From contig NZ_NTMH01000037.1 in assembly GCF_002307475.1 (NCBI RefSeq), positions 44,921 through 108,920 on the forward strand: 64,000 bases of DNA, written 5' to 3'. This stretch comes from Pantoea allii (GTDB taxonomy: Bacteria > Pseudomonadota > Gammaproteobacteria > Enterobacterales > Enterobacteriaceae). A program made the position numbers and the translations under genes. Shown piece by piece: positions 28,405 through 40,099 of the stretch (position 1 is its first letter; the number at the start of each line of letters is the position of its first letter). The notes under the pieces are model-generated. The model was not told where the DNA came from. It saw only the letters and a program-made list of their open reading frames with translations, and did not search any database.

Positions 28405-31053
28405 TCACACTTTATCGTTTGGATTAAGGGCCTCTGTCAACCGTTGTTGCAACGTGTGACGCATTTCCTCGTCCAGTGCCTTGCGTTCGCTATTCGCTAA
28501 AATGAACAAATCCTCGACTCGCTCCCCGATGGTGCTGATACGTGCGCCATGCAGAGAGACGCCAAGATCGGCAAACACTTCGCCCACGCGTGCCAGTAAC
28601 CCCGGCTGATCCAGGGCCACCAGCTCCAGATAACTGCGACGATCGGTGTGAGTTGGCAGGAAATTCACCTCGGTATCCACGTTAAAGTGTTTCAGCCTGG
28701 CGGCCTGGCGACGGGTCCGCGGTGGCACCCATTCTGACTGGGTAATCGCCTGTTCCAGCGCCTGAATGATCAGCGCATGACGATCGGGCGACAGCGGGCT
28801 GCCATCCGGCTCCAGCACGATGAACGTGTCCATCGCCATGCCATCGCGGCTGGTAAAAATTTGCGCATCATGCACGCTGAGATTGCGACGATCCAGTTCG
28901 CCTGCCACGGCGGCAAACAGGTGTGGACGATCCGGACTCCAGATAAAAATTTCGGTGCCGCCGCGCGTCGCCTGCGGGCTGACCAGCACCAGAGGGTGAT
29001 TAAGATCGTGCACCAGTAAATGACGGGCATGCCAGGCGATCTGATTGGGCGTATGGCGCAGGAAGTAGTCGGCGCGACAACGGTTCCAGATATGGTGTAA
29101 GCGCTCTTCATCGATGTTGTCCATCCGCAGCAGTGCCAGTGCCTGCAGACGGTGATGACGCACGCGCTCGCGCAGATCCGGGCTGTTCTCCATACCGCGG
29201 CGTAGCTGTTTTTCGGTAGCAAAGAACAGTTCACGCAGCAGACTTTGTTTCCAGCTGTTCCATAAGCTCTCATTGGTGGCGCAGATGTCAGCGACCGTCA
29301 GGCACACCAGATAACGCAGTCGGTTTTCGTTCTGCATGACCTCGGCGAACTGCTGAATCACCGTGGGGTCCTGAATGTCGCGGCGCTGAGCCGTCACGGA
29401 CATTAACAGATGATGGCGCACCAGCCAGGCGACAAGTTGCGTTTCACGCGAGTTAAGGCCGTGCATCTCGGCGAACGCCAGCGCGTCCTCGGCACCAAGA
29501 ACAGAGTGATCGCCGTTACGTCCTTTAGCGATGTCGTGCAGCAGCGCCGCCATGAGCAGTAATTCCTGCTGGGGCAGGCGCGGCCACAGCTCAACGCATA
29601 AAGGATGCTGTGGACGCGTCGCTTCGTTGGCAAAACTCTCCAGCTTCTGTAACACCCGGATAGTGTGCTCATCGACGGTATAAGCGTGGAACAGGTCAAA
29701 TTGCATCTGTCCGACGATCTGGCCCCAGAGCGGCGTATAAGCCCAGAGCACACTGTGGCGATGCATGGGCACCAGGGCGCGACTGACCGCACCGGGATGA
29801 CGCAGGATCGACATAAATAAGCGCCGTGCTTCGGGCAACTGGCACAGCGGCTGCTTGAGGTGACGGCGAGTATGACGCAGGCGGCGCAGCGTGGTGGAGT
29901 AGATGCCTTTGATATTTTGATTGCGCACCATGACGTAGAACATGCGCATAATCGCCTGGGGCTCACGGTCAAACAGGGTTTCATCACGCAGATCGATAAG
30001 GTTGCCCCGAAGCTGAAAATCATCATCAATGGCACAGGGTTTTTCGTTAGTGGAGAGCGCCAGAATGGCTTCATCGAACAACTGCAACAGCATCTGGTTC
30101 AGTTCGCTGATACGACGCGTGACGCGATAAAAATCCTTCATCATGCGCTCGACCGGTTCGTTGCCTTCGCCCTGATAATTAAGGCGCTGAGCAACGCTCA
30201 GTTGGCGATCAAACAGCAGGCGGTTATCGTAACGCGGCAGAGACAAATGCAACGCGAAACGAATCCGCCAAAGAAACGACTGGCACTCGTTCAGTTCGCT
30301 GCGTTCGGCTTCTGTCAGAAAGCCAAATCCCACCATTTCGTCAAGTGTTGTGGCACCAAAGTGACGCCGTGCAACCCACTGCAACGTATGAATATCGCGT
30401 AATCCGCCGGGACTGCTTTTAATATCCGGTTCCAGGTTGTAGCTGGTGCCGTGATAGCGCTTATGGCGTTCTTGCTGTTCGTCTATTTTGGCGGCGAAAA
30501 AGCGAGATGATGGCCAGAAGCCATCGCTGAAGACATTTTTTTGCAGTTCAAGAAACAGGGCGACATCGCCGGTCAGCATCCGCGCTTCAATCAGATTGGT
30601 TGCCACCGTCAGGTCGGATAAACCTTCCAGCAGGCACTCTTCCAGGCTGCGTACGCTGTGGCCCACTTCCAGCTTGAGATCCCACATCAGCGTCAGCAGT
30701 GCGCTGGCACTCTGGGCGGCCGCTTCATTCAGCGGCTGACGACTGAGAATTAAGACGTCAATGTCGGAGAGCGGATGAAGCTCACCCCGGCCATAGCCTC
30801 CTACGGCGACAAGGGCGATGGATTTCATACTGTCGAAGCCAAAAAAACGCCATAAGCGACGTAAAAGGCGATCGATATACAGGGTTCGGGCATGAACCAG
30901 ACTTTCGACAGCCTCACCACTGTCAAAGGCCGCCGCCAGGTGCTGCTGGAAGCCCTCAAGGCGCTGCTTGATTATTTCACGTGTTAGCTGATCGTCCTGC
31001 CACTCGCCAGGCGAATCTTTCAGGCCGTTTTTTACTTCTTGCGACAGGCTCAT
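28405..31053 (-). CDS. glnD: Bifunctional uridylyltransferase/uridylyl-removing enzyme GlnD
   Basis: GlnD senses glutamine and adds or removes UMP on PII proteins (GlnB, GlnK), controlling glutamine synthetase and the Ntr response. The 882-residue product shows a nucleotidyltransferase motif [18 protein letters not shown] (~84-101), the GlnD helical region, an HD domain [14 protein letters not shown] (~508) and two C-terminal ACT domains (from ~700 and ~810, the second starting [16 protein letters not shown]). All key motifs are present, so both activities are expected. Confidence 0.97.
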   Translation of the reverse strand: MSLSQEVKNGLKDSPGEWQDDQLTREIIKQRLEGFQQHLAAAFDSGEAVESLVHARTLYIDRLLRRLWRFFGFDSMKSIALVAVGGYGRGELHPLSDIDVLILSRQPLNEAAAQSASALLTLMWDLKLEVGHSVRSLEECLLEGLSDLTVATNLIEARMLTGDVALFLELQKNVFSDGFWPSSRFFAAKIDEQQERHKRYHGTSYNLEPDIKSSPGGLRDIHTLQWVARRHFGATTLDEMVGFGFLTEAERSELNECQSFLWRIRFALHLSLPRYDNRLLFDRQLSVAQRLNYQGEGNEPVERMMKDFYRVTRRISELNQMLLQLFDEAILALSTNEKPCAIDDDFQLRGNLIDLRDETLFDREPQAIMRMFYVMVRNQNIKGIYSTTLRRLRHTRRHLKQPLCQLPEARRLFMSILRHPGAVSRALVPMHRHSVLWAYTPLWGQIVGQMQFDLFHAYTVDEHTIRVLQKLESFANEATRPQHPLCVELWPRLPQQELLLMAALLHDIAKGRNGDHSVLGAEDALAFAEMHGLNSRETQLVAWLVRHHLLMSVTAQRRDIQDPTVIQQFAEVMQNENRLRYLVCLTVADICATNESLWNSWKQSLLRELFFATEKQLRRGMENSPDLRERVRHHRLQALALLRMDNIDEERLHHIWNRCRADYFLRHTPNQIAWHARHLLVHDLNHPLVLVSPQATRGGTEIFIWSPDRPHLFAAVAGELDRRNLSVHDAQIFTSRDGMAMDTFIVLEPDGSPLSPDRHALIIQALEQAITQSEWVPPRTRRQAARLKHFNVDTEVNFLPTHTDRRSYLELVALDQPGLLARVGEVFADLGVSLHGARISTIGERVEDLFILANSERKALDEEMRHTLQQRLTEALNPNDKV

Positions 31054-31076
31054 GCAACGCTCTCATCGTTAACCAT

Positions 31077-31105
31077 AAAAAAACCGGCATAGCGCCGGCT
31101 TTTTC
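31077..31105 (-). terminator. Terminator of map
   Basis: On the minus strand CCGGC-GCTAT-GCCGG (31084-31098) is followed by eight Ts, about 20 bases after the map stop and just before glnD. Confidence 0.8.
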
Positions 31106-31118
31106 ATCAGTGGTGGAA

Positions 31119-31913
31119 TTAATCCTGGTTAACTAACACCGCGGGAAGGGTGTCGTCTTTGCGCAGGGTTAAAATCTCACAGCCGTTATCCGTCACCACA
31201 ATAGTATGCTCATACTGCGCCGACAAGCTGCGATCTTTGGTTTTCACCGTCCAGCCATCTTTCATGGTACGAATGCGGTAGTCACCGGCATTCACCATCG
31301 GCTCTACGGTAAAGGTCATGCCCGCCTGCAGGATAACCCCGCTGTCATCGGCATCGTAGTGCAGCACCTGTGGCTCTTCATGGAAACCTTTGCCAATGCC
31401 GTGACCGCAATATTCACGCACCACCGAGAAGTCATTCGCTTCGACATATTTTTGGATAGCGCGGCCTAACTCACGCAGGCGAATACCCGGTTTTACCAGG
31501 CGTAAGGACAAATAGAGGCTTTCCTGCGTCACACGACACAGGCGCTCACCCTGGATAGTGGGTTTGCCGACAATAAACATTTTCGACGTATCGCCGTGGT
31601 ACTCGTCTTTAATGACGGTCACGTCGATATTCACGATGTCGCCATCTTTTAACGGGCGATCGTCACTGGGAATACCGTGACAAACCACTTCATTCACAGA
31701 GATACAGACGGATTTGGGAAAACCGTGGTAACCCAGGCAAGCGGATATGGCCTGTTGCTGCTGCGTAATGTGTTCATGGCAGAGACGGTCAAGCTCACCG
31801 GTGGTCACGCCGGGCTGCACATGCGGTTCGATCATTTCAAGCACTTCGGCGGCCAGGCGGCCTGCGACGCGCATTTTTTCGATTTCTTCGGGGGTTTTAA
31901 TTGTGATTGCCAT
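31119..31913 (-). CDS. map: Methionine aminopeptidase type I
   Basis: Map removes the initiator methionine from nascent proteins. The 264-residue product has the five metal ligands of the pita-bread fold: Asp in NIDVTVIKD (~97) and YHGDTS (~108), His in GHGIGKGFHEEP (~171), Glu in FTVEPMV (~204) and Glu in QYEHTIVV (~235). The catalytic His-79 equivalent lies in VVCHGIP. It is divergent from rpsB, as in E. coli. Confidence 0.97.
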   Translation of the reverse strand: MAITIKTPEEIEKMRVAGRLAAEVLEMIEPHVQPGVTTGELDRLCHEHITQQQQAISACLGYHGFPKSVCISVNEVVCHGIPSDDRPLKDGDIVNIDVTVIKDEYHGDTSKMFIVGKPTIQGERLCRVTQESLYLSLRLVKPGIRLRELGRAIQKYVEANDFSVVREYCGHGIGKGFHEEPQVLHYDADDSGVILQAGMTFTVEPMVNAGDYRIRTMKDGWTVKTKDRSLSAQYEHTIVVTDNGCEILTLRKDDTLPAVLVNQD

Positions 31914-32032
31914 TAAATTATTCCGCTGCTGCTGAAATTTTCAGCAATAATGAAAGCTGTGCTCTCATGTTAACAGCAAGCCAAAAGGGCTGCCAAACAG
32001 AGAACGCTTCGCGGCCAGTTAGCGAACATTTA

Positions 32033-32070
32033 TTGGCGTCCAAAGCGTGATTGTGGTATAAAGCGCGCCG
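32033..32070 (+). promoter_or_regulatory. rpsB-tsf promoter
   Basis: TTGGCG (32033-32038) and TATAAA (32057-32062) are spaced 18 bases apart, followed by a GC-rich discriminator GCGCGCCG. Such discriminators are typical of ppGpp/DksA-repressed translation genes. Confidence 0.7.
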
Positions 32071-32958
<888 letters not shown>

Positions 32959-33006
32959 TTAAGGTTTGCTCTGCATAAGAGCCCTTAGCATTCAGATGTG
33001 ATCTGT

Positions 33007-33033
33007 AAGGGGCCAAACTTGGCCCCTTTATTT
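33007..33033 (+). terminator. Hairpin between rpsB and tsf (attenuator)
   Basis: AAGGGGCCAA / TTGGCCCCTT (33007-33028) with a short AC loop, followed by TATTTT. Because tsf follows 100 bases later in the same operon, partial termination is likely, lowering EF-Ts relative to S2. Confidence 0.8.
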
Positions 33034-33141
33034 TATCCAAGTCTGTTACGCCCCTGTTCAGGTCGGCGGGACAGAGTAAATTTTCCGCAAATAAGTACCT
33101 TCTGATGCACTTGTGCTCAGGTACGAACCGAGGATTCTGGA

Positions 33142-33993
33142 ATGGCTGAAATTACCGCTGCATTGGTAAAAGAACTGCGTGAGCGTACTGGCGCAGGCAT
33201 GATGGACTGCAAAAAAGCGCTGACTGAAGCGAGCGGCGACATCGAGCTGGCGATTGAAAACATGCGTAAGTCTGGCGCAATTAAAGCAGCGAAAAAAGCG
33301 GGTAACGTTGCTGCTGATGGCGTAATCAAAACCAAAATCGTTGGTAACTACGGTGTGATTCTGGAAGTTAACTGCCAGACTGACTTCGTTGCAAAAGACG
33401 GCGGTTTCCAGGCGTTTGCTGACAAAGTTCTTGACGCTGCTGCGGCTGACCGCATCACCGACGTTGACGTTCTGAAAGCACAATTCGAAGAAGAGCGTGT
33501 TGCCCTGGTAGCTAAAATCGGCGAGAACATCAACATTCGTCGCGTTGCACTGCTGGAAGGCGAAGAGCTGGGCAGCTACCTGCACGGCGCACGTATCGGC
33601 GTTCTGGTTTCTGCCAAAGGCGCTAACGACGATCTGATCAAACAGATCGCCATGCACGTTGCGGCAAGCAAACCTGAGTTTGTTAAGCCAGAAGACGTTT
33701 CTGCAGACGTCGTTGATAAAGAATACCAGGTTCAGCTGGACATCGCGATGCAGTCTGGCAAGCCAAAAGAGATCGCTGAGAAGATGGTTGAAGGCCGTAT
33801 GAAGAAATTCACCGGCGAAGTCTCTCTGACAGGTCAGGCATTCGTTATCGACCCAAGCAAAACCGTTGGCCAGGCGCTGAAAGAGCAGGGCGCTGACGTG
33901 ATTAACTTCATCCGCTTTGAAGTGGGCGAAGGCATCGAAAAAGTTGAGACTGATTTTGCTGCTGAAGTTGCAGCAATGTCCAAACAGTCTTAA
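33142..33993 (+). CDS. tsf: Elongation factor Ts
   Basis: EF-Ts is the nucleotide exchange factor for EF-Tu. The 283-residue product equals E. coli in length and shows [19 protein letters not shown] (N-terminal UBA-like domain, ~12-30), the TDFVAKD motif (~80, with the EF-Tu contacting Asp-Phe) and the C-terminal modules. Codon use is strongly biased, as for a highly expressed gene; this creates a long spurious open frame on the opposite strand. Confidence 0.98.
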   Translation: MAEITAALVKELRERTGAGMMDCKKALTEASGDIELAIENMRKSGAIKAAKKAGNVAADGVIKTKIVGNYGVILEVNCQTDFVAKDGGFQAFADKVLDAAAADRITDVDVLKAQFEEERVALVAKIGENINIRRVALLEGEELGSYLHGARIGVLVSAKGANDDLIKQIAMHVAASKPEFVKPEDVSADVVDKEYQVQLDIAMQSGKPKEIAEKMVEGRMKKFTGEVSLTGQAFVIDPSKTVGQALKEQGADVINFIRFEVGEGIEKVETDFAAEVAAMSKQS

Positions 33994-34001
33994 TGATCTG
34001 A

Positions 34002-34029
34002 AAGAACCGCCAGATGGCGGTTCTTTTTT
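34002..34029 (+). terminator. Rho-independent terminator of rpsB-tsf
   Basis: Ten-pair stem AAGAACCGCC-AGAT-GGCGGTTCTT (34002-34025) followed by Ts to 34029, just after the tsf stop. Confidence 0.92.
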
Positions 34030-34147
34030 GTCTGCCTCAGGCAAAAGATACGTTTTCAGTTTCATCCCAATAGCAATTCTTTTGCTCTAAGCGGATGATT
34101 GATCGGAATTACTTCTCATTCATCATATCTTCCAGGAAGAATTGACC

Positions 34148-34873
34148 ATGGCGACCAACGCAAAACCTGTTTATCAACGTATCCTGCTCAAACTCAGCGG
34201 CGAAGCACTCCAGGGTGCAGAGGGTTTTGGTATCGACGCGAGCGTGCTTGACCGCATGGCTCAGGAAGTGAAAGAGCTGGTCGAGCTGGGTATCCAGGTG
34301 GGCGTTGTGATTGGCGGCGGTAACCTGTTCCGTGGCGCCGGTCTGGCACAGGCAGGCATGAACCGCGTGGTGGGCGACCATATGGGGATGCTTGCGACGG
34401 TAATGAACGGCCTGGCGATGCGTGATGCACTGCACCGCGCGTACGTGAACGCCCGTCTGATGTCCGCCATTCCCCTGAACGGCGTTTGTGACAACTACAG
34501 TTGGGCAGAAGCCATCAGCCTGTTACGTAACAACCGCGTTGTCATCTTTTCTGCGGGTACCGGCAACCCGTTCTTTACGACGGATTCCGCTGCCTGTTTG
34601 CGTGGCATTGAAATCGAAGCGGATGTGGTGCTGAAAGCCACCAAAGTTGACGGTGTTTACTCGGCCGACCCCGTGAAGCAGCCCGATGCAACCCTGTACG
34701 AAAAACTGACTTATGCGGAAGTGCTGGATCAAGAGCTTAAAGTGATGGATCTCGCCGCGTTTACGCTGGCGCGCGATCACAAACTGCCAATCCGCGTTTT
34801 CAACATGAACAAGCCTGGCGCATTGCGTCGCGTAGTGATGGGTGAAAAAGAAGGTACCCTGATTACGCATTAA
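34148..34873 (+). CDS. pyrH: UMP kinase
   Basis: PyrH phosphorylates UMP to UDP; it is activated by GTP and inhibited by UTP, and in E. coli takes part in carAB regulation. The 241-residue product has the amino acid kinase pattern: [11 protein letters not shown] (~11), [11 protein letters not shown] (~54), [20 protein letters not shown] (~136-155) and [10 protein letters not shown]. The ATG at 34148 follows AGGAAGA; the TTG two codons upstream is not used. Confidence 0.97.
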   Translation: MATNAKPVYQRILLKLSGEALQGAEGFGIDASVLDRMAQEVKELVELGIQVGVVIGGGNLFRGAGLAQAGMNRVVGDHMGMLATVMNGLAMRDALHRAYVNARLMSAIPLNGVCDNYSWAEAISLLRNNRVVIFSAGTGNPFFTTDSAACLRGIEIEADVVLKATKVDGVYSADPVKQPDATLYEKLTYAEVLDQELKVMDLAAFTLARDHKLPIRVFNMNKPGALRRVVMGEKEGTLITH

Positions 34874-34940
34874 TACCCGAGGCGAGATAAAATAAGGTAT
34901 ATTCTGTCAGTGCGGTATTGTTTAACCGTGCACCAGTCAG

Positions 34941-34982
34941 GATTATCGATGATTATCGATCCCGCTTCCGGTGATGCCGGAA
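34941..34982 (+). repeat. Tandem 10-base repeat and hairpin in the pyrH-frr gap
   Basis: GATTATCGAT occurs twice in direct tandem (34941-34960), followed by a perfect hairpin TTCCGG-TGATG-CCGGAA (34966-34982). Both lie in the 143-base gap before frr. Function unknown; a regulatory leader for frr is possible. Confidence 0.6.
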
Positions 34983-35016
34983 CTGGCCAGGTCAAACCGA
35001 ATCCAAGGGTTTTAAC

Positions 35017-35574
35017 GTGATTAACGACATTAAAAAAGATGCTGACACGCGCATGGACAAATGCGTCGAAGCATTCAAAACCACTATCAGCAAGGTACGC
35101 ACAGGTCGTGCTTCACCTTCACTGCTCGACGGCATTATCGTTGAATATTACGGTACGCCGACGCCACTGCGTCAGCTGGCTTCCGTCACCGTTGAAGACT
35201 CCCGTACGCTGAAAATCAACGTGTTTGATCGCTCTCTCGGCCCGGCCGTAGAAAAAGCGATTATGGCATCCGATCTTGGACTTAACCCGAACTCAGCGGG
35301 TGCGGACATTCGTGTTCCACTGCCTGCGCTGACGGAAGAGCGTCGTAAAGATCTGATTAAAATCGTACGCGGTGAAGCAGAGCAGGGACGTGTATCCGTA
35401 CGTAACGTCCGTCGCGACGCCAACGATAAAATCAAAGCGTTGCTGAAAGATAAAGAAATCAGCGAAGACGACGAACGTCGTGCGCAGGACGAAATCCAGA
35501 AAATGACCGATGTGCACATCAAGAAAGTTGATGCGGCATTGGCCGAAAAAGAAACGGAGTTGATGGACTTCTGA
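35017..35574 (+). CDS. frr: Ribosome recycling factor
   Basis: RRF splits post-termination ribosomes together with EF-G. The 185-residue product is the standard length, with [23 protein letters not shown] split over two adjacent stretches near residues 29-51 and [16 protein letters not shown] (~125). It starts at GTG 35017, as E. coli frr does; the upstream AAGGG is weak. The gene follows a structured gap after pyrH. Confidence 0.97.
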   Translation: MINDIKKDADTRMDKCVEAFKTTISKVRTGRASPSLLDGIIVEYYGTPTPLRQLASVTVEDSRTLKINVFDRSLGPAVEKAIMASDLGLNPNSAGADIRVPLPALTEERRKDLIKIVRGEAEQGRVSVRNVRRDANDKIKALLKDKEISEDDERRAQDEIQKMTDVHIKKVDAALAEKETELMDF

Positions 35575-35590
35575 TTCCATCATCACCGAT

Positions 35591-35645
35591 TAAAACGCCG
35601 TACAGAGAGGCCTTCTGACAGAAGGCCACCTCTGGCGGCGTTTTA
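35591..35645 (+). terminator. Extended hairpin between frr and dxr
   Basis: TAAAACGCCG (35591-35600) pairs with CGGCGTTTTA (35636-35645), and an inner stem GGCCTTC-TGACA-GAAGGCC (35609-35627) with flanking AGAG/CTCT completes a stem of about 20 pairs. It ends in TTTTA and probably terminates frr transcription. The length and symmetry exceed a simple terminator. Confidence 0.75.
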
Positions 35646-35683
35646 CATTGTGCCCCACGTTTTACCTTTACATGGACAGCATT

Positions 35684-36880
35684 ATGAAGCGATTAACTCT
35701 GCTCGGTTCTACCGGTTCGGTAGGCACCAGTACGCTGGCAGTGGTCAGTGCCAATCCCACGCTTTACCAGGTCACGGCGCTGGTGGCGGGTAAAAATGTG
35801 GCTCTAATGGCGGAGCAGTGCGTGCAGTTCCAACCGCGCTATGCGGCAATGGCAGATGAAGAGTCCGCCGCCGCGCTACGTGAGCGACTGAGAGCATTAA
35901 AGATCAATACTGAAGTGCTCTCCGGCGTTCAGGCAGCCTGTGAACTGGCAGCATTAGATGACGTTGACCAGGTGATGGCGGCGATTGTGGGTGCCTCAGG
36001 GTTATTACCGACATTGGCAGCGATTCGCGCGGGTAAAACCGTCTTGCTGGCTAACAAAGAATCACTGGTGACCTGCGGCCGTTTATTTATGGAGGCGGTG
36101 CGCCAGCACAATGCCCAGCTGTTGCCGGTAGATAGCGAGCACAATGCGATTTTTCAGAGTTTGCCCGCTACCATCCAGCATCAGTTAGGTTACGCTGACC
36201 TGCAGAATAACGGCATTGAGTCGATTATTCTTACGGGATCGGGTGGCCCTTTTCGTGACACAAATTTAGCGGATCTGAGCAGCATGTCGCCAGATCAGGC
36301 CTGTGCACATCCGAACTGGTCAATGGGGCGTAAAATCTCTGTTGATTCGGCCACCATGATGAATAAAGGTCTTGAATACATTGAAGCTCGTTGGCTGTTT
36401 AACGCCAGCGCAGCGCAGATGGAAGTGATTTTGCACCCACAATCGGTGATCCACTCCATGGTGCGTTACTGCGATGGCAGCGTGCTGGCACAGTTAGGTT
36501 CGCCTGACATGCGAACACCTATCGCCCACAGTATGGCCTGGCCAGCGCGAATTCACGCTGGGGTCACACCGCTGGACTTTACCCGCATGTCGGCACTGAC
36601 GTTCTCAGAACCTGATTTTGGCCGTTATCCCTGTCTGAAACTGGCGATTGATGCCTGCGAAGCCGGGCAGGCGGCGACCACCACGCTCAATGCGGCCAAT
36701 GAGATAGCCGTGGCGGCTTTCCTGAATCAGCGAATTCGCTTTACGGATATTGCGGCGTTAAACACTGCGGTGCTGTCAGCTCAGCAGTGTCAGGAACCGG
36801 ACTCTGTGGACGCTGTCATCGAAATTGATCGTATCGCGCGGGCGGCGGCGACAGAAATGTTGCCACGTTACACGGTATAA
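35684..36880 (+). CDS. dxr: 1-deoxy-D-xylulose 5-phosphate reductoisomerase
   Basis: Dxr converts DXP to 2-C-methylerythritol 4-phosphate with NADPH, the first committed step of the MEP isoprenoid pathway. The 398-residue product shows the NADPH-binding [11 protein letters not shown] (~7), metal-binding DSEHNAI (~149), GSGGPFRD and [19 protein letters not shown] (~218-236). Start at 35684 ([10 protein letters not shown]) matches the family; a short in-frame extension upstream is not supported. Downstream uppS uses products of the same pathway. Confidence 0.95.
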   Translation: MKRLTLLGSTGSVGTSTLAVVSANPTLYQVTALVAGKNVALMAEQCVQFQPRYAAMADEESAAALRERLRALKINTEVLSGVQAACELAALDDVDQVMAAIVGASGLLPTLAAIRAGKTVLLANKESLVTCGRLFMEAVRQHNAQLLPVDSEHNAIFQSLPATIQHQLGYADLQNNGIESIILTGSGGPFRDTNLADLSSMSPDQACAHPNWSMGRKISVDSATMMNKGLEYIEARWLFNASAAQMEVILHPQSVIHSMVRYCDGSVLAQLGSPDMRTPIAHSMAWPARIHAGVTPLDFTRMSALTFSEPDFGRYPCLKLAIDACEAGQAATTTLNAANEIAVAAFLNQRIRFTDIAALNTAVLSAQQCQEPDSVDAVIEIDRIARAAATEMLPRYTV

Positions 36881-37057
36881 CAACGATTGCGTTGAGGCTA
36901 TTTGTTCGCTTCAGGTGAAAATGTTATAGTCGCTGGCTCGCGTTTAACGGTCTGTCACCAAATTCGGTGTGGCCTGGCAGACAATGTCGGGATTTGTACC
37001 GGGCGCAATGTATTCAGAAACCACAGCATTTCTGATGAAAGGAATTGATTACGCGTT

Positions 37058-37810
37058 ATGTCGTCTGAAAATCACAACAACACCGATGACCAACAGGGAA
37101 CCGGTCCACGCCACGTCGCTATCATCATGGATGGCAACGGCCGCTGGGCTAAGAACCAGGGAAAACTGCGTATCTCCGGTCACAAAGCTGGCGTGAAATC
37201 AGTGCGCCGCGCCGTAAGCTTTGCCGTCAGCAATAATCTGGAAGCGTTAACGCTTTACGCCTTTAGTAGCGAAAACTGGAGCCGTCCAGCGCAGGAAGTG
37301 ACTGCCTTGATGGAACTGTTTGTCTGGGCGCTGGATAGCGAAGTGAAAAGCCTGCACAAGCACAATGTCCGCTTACGCATCATTGGTGATATCAGCCGTT
37401 TCAGCCCGCGTATTCAGGAACGTGTCCGTCGTGCAGAAGCACTGACGGAGAATAACGATCGACTGACGCTGAACATTGCTGCTAACTATGGCGGGCGTTG
37501 GGATATTATCGAAGGCGTTAAAAAGTTGGCTGAGCAGGTTCAGGAAGGCTTGTTACGCCCTGACCAGATAACCGAAGAGAGTCTGACGTCTCAACTGTGC
37601 ATGAACCAGTTAGCGCCAGTGGATTTAGTGATAAGGACCGGGGGAGAGCATCGGATTAGCAACTTCCTGTTGTGGCAAATTGCCTATGCGGAATTCTATT
37701 TTACTGATGTGCTTTGGCCGGATTTTGATGAACACGTTTTTGAAGGTGCACTGAATGCATTCTCTCTGCGGGAGCGACGCTTTGGCGGCGCTGCACCAGG
37801 CGGCGCCTGA
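37058..37810 (+). CDS. uppS: Undecaprenyl diphosphate synthase
   Basis: UppS (IspU) extends farnesyl diphosphate by eight cis isoprene units to undecaprenyl diphosphate, the carrier lipid for peptidoglycan and O-antigen. The 250-residue product has the catalytic Asp and signature HVAIIMDGNGRWAK (~20-33), LTLYAFSSENW (~67) and DLVIRTGGEHRISNFLLWQ (~189-207). cdsA follows after 18 bases, starting the long envelope gene series. Confidence 0.97.
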   Translation: MSSENHNNTDDQQGTGPRHVAIIMDGNGRWAKNQGKLRISGHKAGVKSVRRAVSFAVSNNLEALTLYAFSSENWSRPAQEVTALMELFVWALDSEVKSLHKHNVRLRIIGDISRFSPRIQERVRRAEALTENNDRLTLNIAANYGGRWDIIEGVKKLAEQVQEGLLRPDQITEESLTSQLCMNQLAPVDLVIRTGGEHRISNFLLWQIAYAEFYFTDVLWPDFDEHVFEGALNAFSLRERRFGGAAPGGA

Positions 37811-37828
37811 GCAATCTGGGGGTAACCT

Positions 37829-38686
37829 TTGCTGAAGTCTCGTCTGATCACCGCGCTGATTCTTATCCCGCTGGTGATCGCTGCATTGTTCTGGTTACCG
37901 CCTGTTGGCTTTGCAATTATTACGATCATTATCTGCATGCTTGCCGCCTGGGAATGGGGGCAGCTGTCTGGTATGGCATCTCGTCAGCAACGTGTCTGGC
38001 TGGCACTGATATGCGGCCTGGTACTGACGCTGATGCTGTTGACCCTTCCTCCTTACGAACATAACGCGCATCTGCCGCAGGTGGCTGTCTGGCTGTGGGC
38101 CTCGCTGGCCTGGTGGATCGGTGCGTTACTACTGGTTCTGTTTTATCCTGCCTCTGCCGCAATATGGCGTCGCTCCCGGCCATTGCGCCTGTTGTTTGGC
38201 GCGCTAACGGTTATCCCTTTCTTCTGGGGCATGATGGCGCTCCGTCAATATCATTACGAAGCCGATCACTTTGCCGGTGCATGGTGGCTGCTGTTTGTCA
38301 TGTTTCTGGTATGGGGCGCCGATTCGGGTGCCTATATGTTTGGCAAACTGTTTGGCAAACATAAACTGGCGCCAAAAGTCTCCCCGGGCAAAACATGGGA
38401 AGGCTTTCTGGGTGGACTGGTTTCTTCCGCGTTGATTGCGGTGCTGTTTGCCAGTTTTGCGCCGCTTTCCGTTCCTACCGGCACACTGGTGATATGTGCT
38501 GTGATATCGACCCTTGCATCGGTACTGGGCGATCTCACTGAAAGCATGTTTAAACGCGAGGCCGGCATCAAAGACAGCGGCAACCTGATTCCGGGACATG
38601 GCGGTATTCTTGACCGCATCGACAGCCTGACAGCAGCAGTGCCGGTATTTGCCTGTTTATTGCTGTTGGTGTTTCAGACACTCTAA
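37829..38686 (+). CDS. cdsA: Phosphatidate cytidylyltransferase
   Basis: CdsA makes CDP-diacylglycerol from phosphatidate and CTP, the branch point of phospholipid synthesis, in the inner membrane. The 285-residue product has about eight hydrophobic segments and the CDS signature region KVSPGKTWEGFLGG (~184) and GDLTESMFKREAGIKDSGN (~234-252) with PGHGGILDRIDS. It starts at TTG 37829, with GGGGG six bases upstream and family similarity from that residue. Confidence 0.95.
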   Translation: MLKSRLITALILIPLVIAALFWLPPVGFAIITIIICMLAAWEWGQLSGMASRQQRVWLALICGLVLTLMLLTLPPYEHNAHLPQVAVWLWASLAWWIGALLLVLFYPASAAIWRRSRPLRLLFGALTVIPFFWGMMALRQYHYEADHFAGAWWLLFVMFLVWGADSGAYMFGKLFGKHKLAPKVSPGKTWEGFLGGLVSSALIAVLFASFAPLSVPTGTLVICAVISTLASVLGDLTESMFKREAGIKDSGNLIPGHGGILDRIDSLTAAVPVFACLLLLVFQTL

Positions 38687-38698
38687 GGGCAAACAACG

Positions 38699-40048
38699 AT
38701 GTTAAGCGTAATCTGGAGTTTTGCCGCATTTATCGTTGCACTGGGCGTACTCATCACCGTGCATGAATTTGGTCACTTTTGGGTGGCGCGGCGTTGCGGT
38801 GTGAAAGTAGAGCGCTTTTCGATCGGGTTTGGCAAAGCGTTATGGCAACGACGCGACCGTCACGGTACCGAATTTGTCATCGCCCTTATTCCTCTTGGCG
38901 GTTACGTCAAAATGCTGGATGAGCGGGTTGAAAGCGTGCCCGCTGAGCTTCGGCATCAGGCATTTAACAATAAAGCCATCTGGCAGCGCGCTTCGATTAT
39001 TGCTGCGGGCCCGATTGCCAACTTCCTGTTCGCTATCTTTGCCTATTGGGTTGTGTTTATCCATGGCGTGCCCGGTATAAAACCGGTTGTTGGTGAAATT
39101 CTGAACGGTTCGGTGGCGGCAGAAGCGCAAATTACACCCGGTACGGAACTTAAGGCCGTTGACGGTATCGAAACGCCTGATTGGGAAGCTGTCCGCATGG
39201 CGCTCATCGGTAAAATCGGTGATGCCAGCACCACGCTAACGGTGAGCCAGTTTGGCGAGCAGGGGACGCAGCAGAAGCAGGTCGATTTGCGCAACTGGCA
39301 GTTCGAGCCTGATAAGCAGGACCCGGTCGTGGCGCTGGGGATTCGTCCCCGTGGGCCGCAGATTGAAACGACCCTGGCTGAAGTGCAAAAGAATTCGCCA
39401 GCCAGTGAAGCCGGTTTGCAAGCTGGCGACAGGATCGTTAAAGTCGATGGTCAGTTATTAACGCAATGGCAGCTTTTTGCCACTCAGGTTCGGGATAACC
39501 CTGGAAAAAGCATCGCTCTTGAGGTCGATCGTAACGGTGAAGCGGTGCAGTTAACCCTGACGCCGGAAGCGAAGCCTGGGAATACAGCGCAAGGATTCGC
39601 AGGGGTGATCCCCCGCGTTGTGCCATTGCCAGACGAGTACAAAACGGTAAGACAATATGGTGCGTTTTCAGCCATTGGTGAAGCCAGTGTAAAAACCTGG
39701 CAATTAATGAAGCTGACCGTTTCCATGTTGGGCAAGTTAATAACCGGTGATGTGAAGTTGAACAACCTGAGCGGCCCGATTTCGATTGCGCAAGGTGCAG
39801 GTTTGTCAGCTGAGTACGGAATGATTTACTACCTGATGTTCCTGGCGTTGATTAGCGTCAACTTAGGAATTATCAACCTGTTCCCGCTACCGGTTTTAGA
39901 TGGTGGGCACTTGCTCTTCCTTGCGATCGAAAAGATTAAAGGTGGACCGGTGTCCGAGCGAGTTCAAGACTTTAGTTACCGCATCGGTTCAATACTGCTG
40001 GTGATGTTAATGGGGCTTGCACTTTTCAATGATTTCTCACGTTTGTAA
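38699..40048 (+). CDS. rseP: Site-2 intramembrane zinc protease RseP
   Basis: RseP cleaves the anti-sigma factor RseA after DegS, releasing sigma-E, and clears signal peptides. The 449-residue product has the zinc motif HEFGH at residues 22-26, two tandem periplasmic PDZ domains (~115-310), and the third zinc ligand in [13 protein letters not shown] (~394-406). It sits between cdsA and bamA, linking envelope stress sensing with outer-membrane assembly. Confidence 0.97.
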   Translation: MLSVIWSFAAFIVALGVLITVHEFGHFWVARRCGVKVERFSIGFGKALWQRRDRHGTEFVIALIPLGGYVKMLDERVESVPAELRHQAFNNKAIWQRASIIAAGPIANFLFAIFAYWVVFIHGVPGIKPVVGEILNGSVAAEAQITPGTELKAVDGIETPDWEAVRMALIGKIGDASTTLTVSQFGEQGTQQKQVDLRNWQFEPDKQDPVVALGIRPRGPQIETTLAEVQKNSPASEAGLQAGDRIVKVDGQLLTQWQLFATQVRDNPGKSIALEVDRNGEAVQLTLTPEAKPGNTAQGFAGVIPRVVPLPDEYKTVRQYGAFSAIGEASVKTWQLMKLTVSMLGKLITGDVKLNNLSGPISIAQGAGLSAEYGMIYYLMFLALISVNLGIINLFPLPVLDGGHLLFLAIEKIKGGPVSERVQDFSYRIGSILLVMLMGLALFNDFSRL

Positions 40049-40099
40049 CCGCTGGAACGCGAGCTTGCGTGGGATGTGTTAGGAAAACGCATAATAACG

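Noticed and set aside
29403..30074. 223-codon open frame inside glnD on the same strand
   Set aside because: A frame shadow of glnD, rich in Cys and Arg, with no family similarity; glnD motifs are continuous in the main frame.
33058..34065. 335-codon open frame on the minus strand opposite tsf
   Set aside because: It lies exactly antisense to a highly expressed, strongly codon-biased gene, has no ribosome-binding site and no recognisable domain; codon bias explains the open frame.
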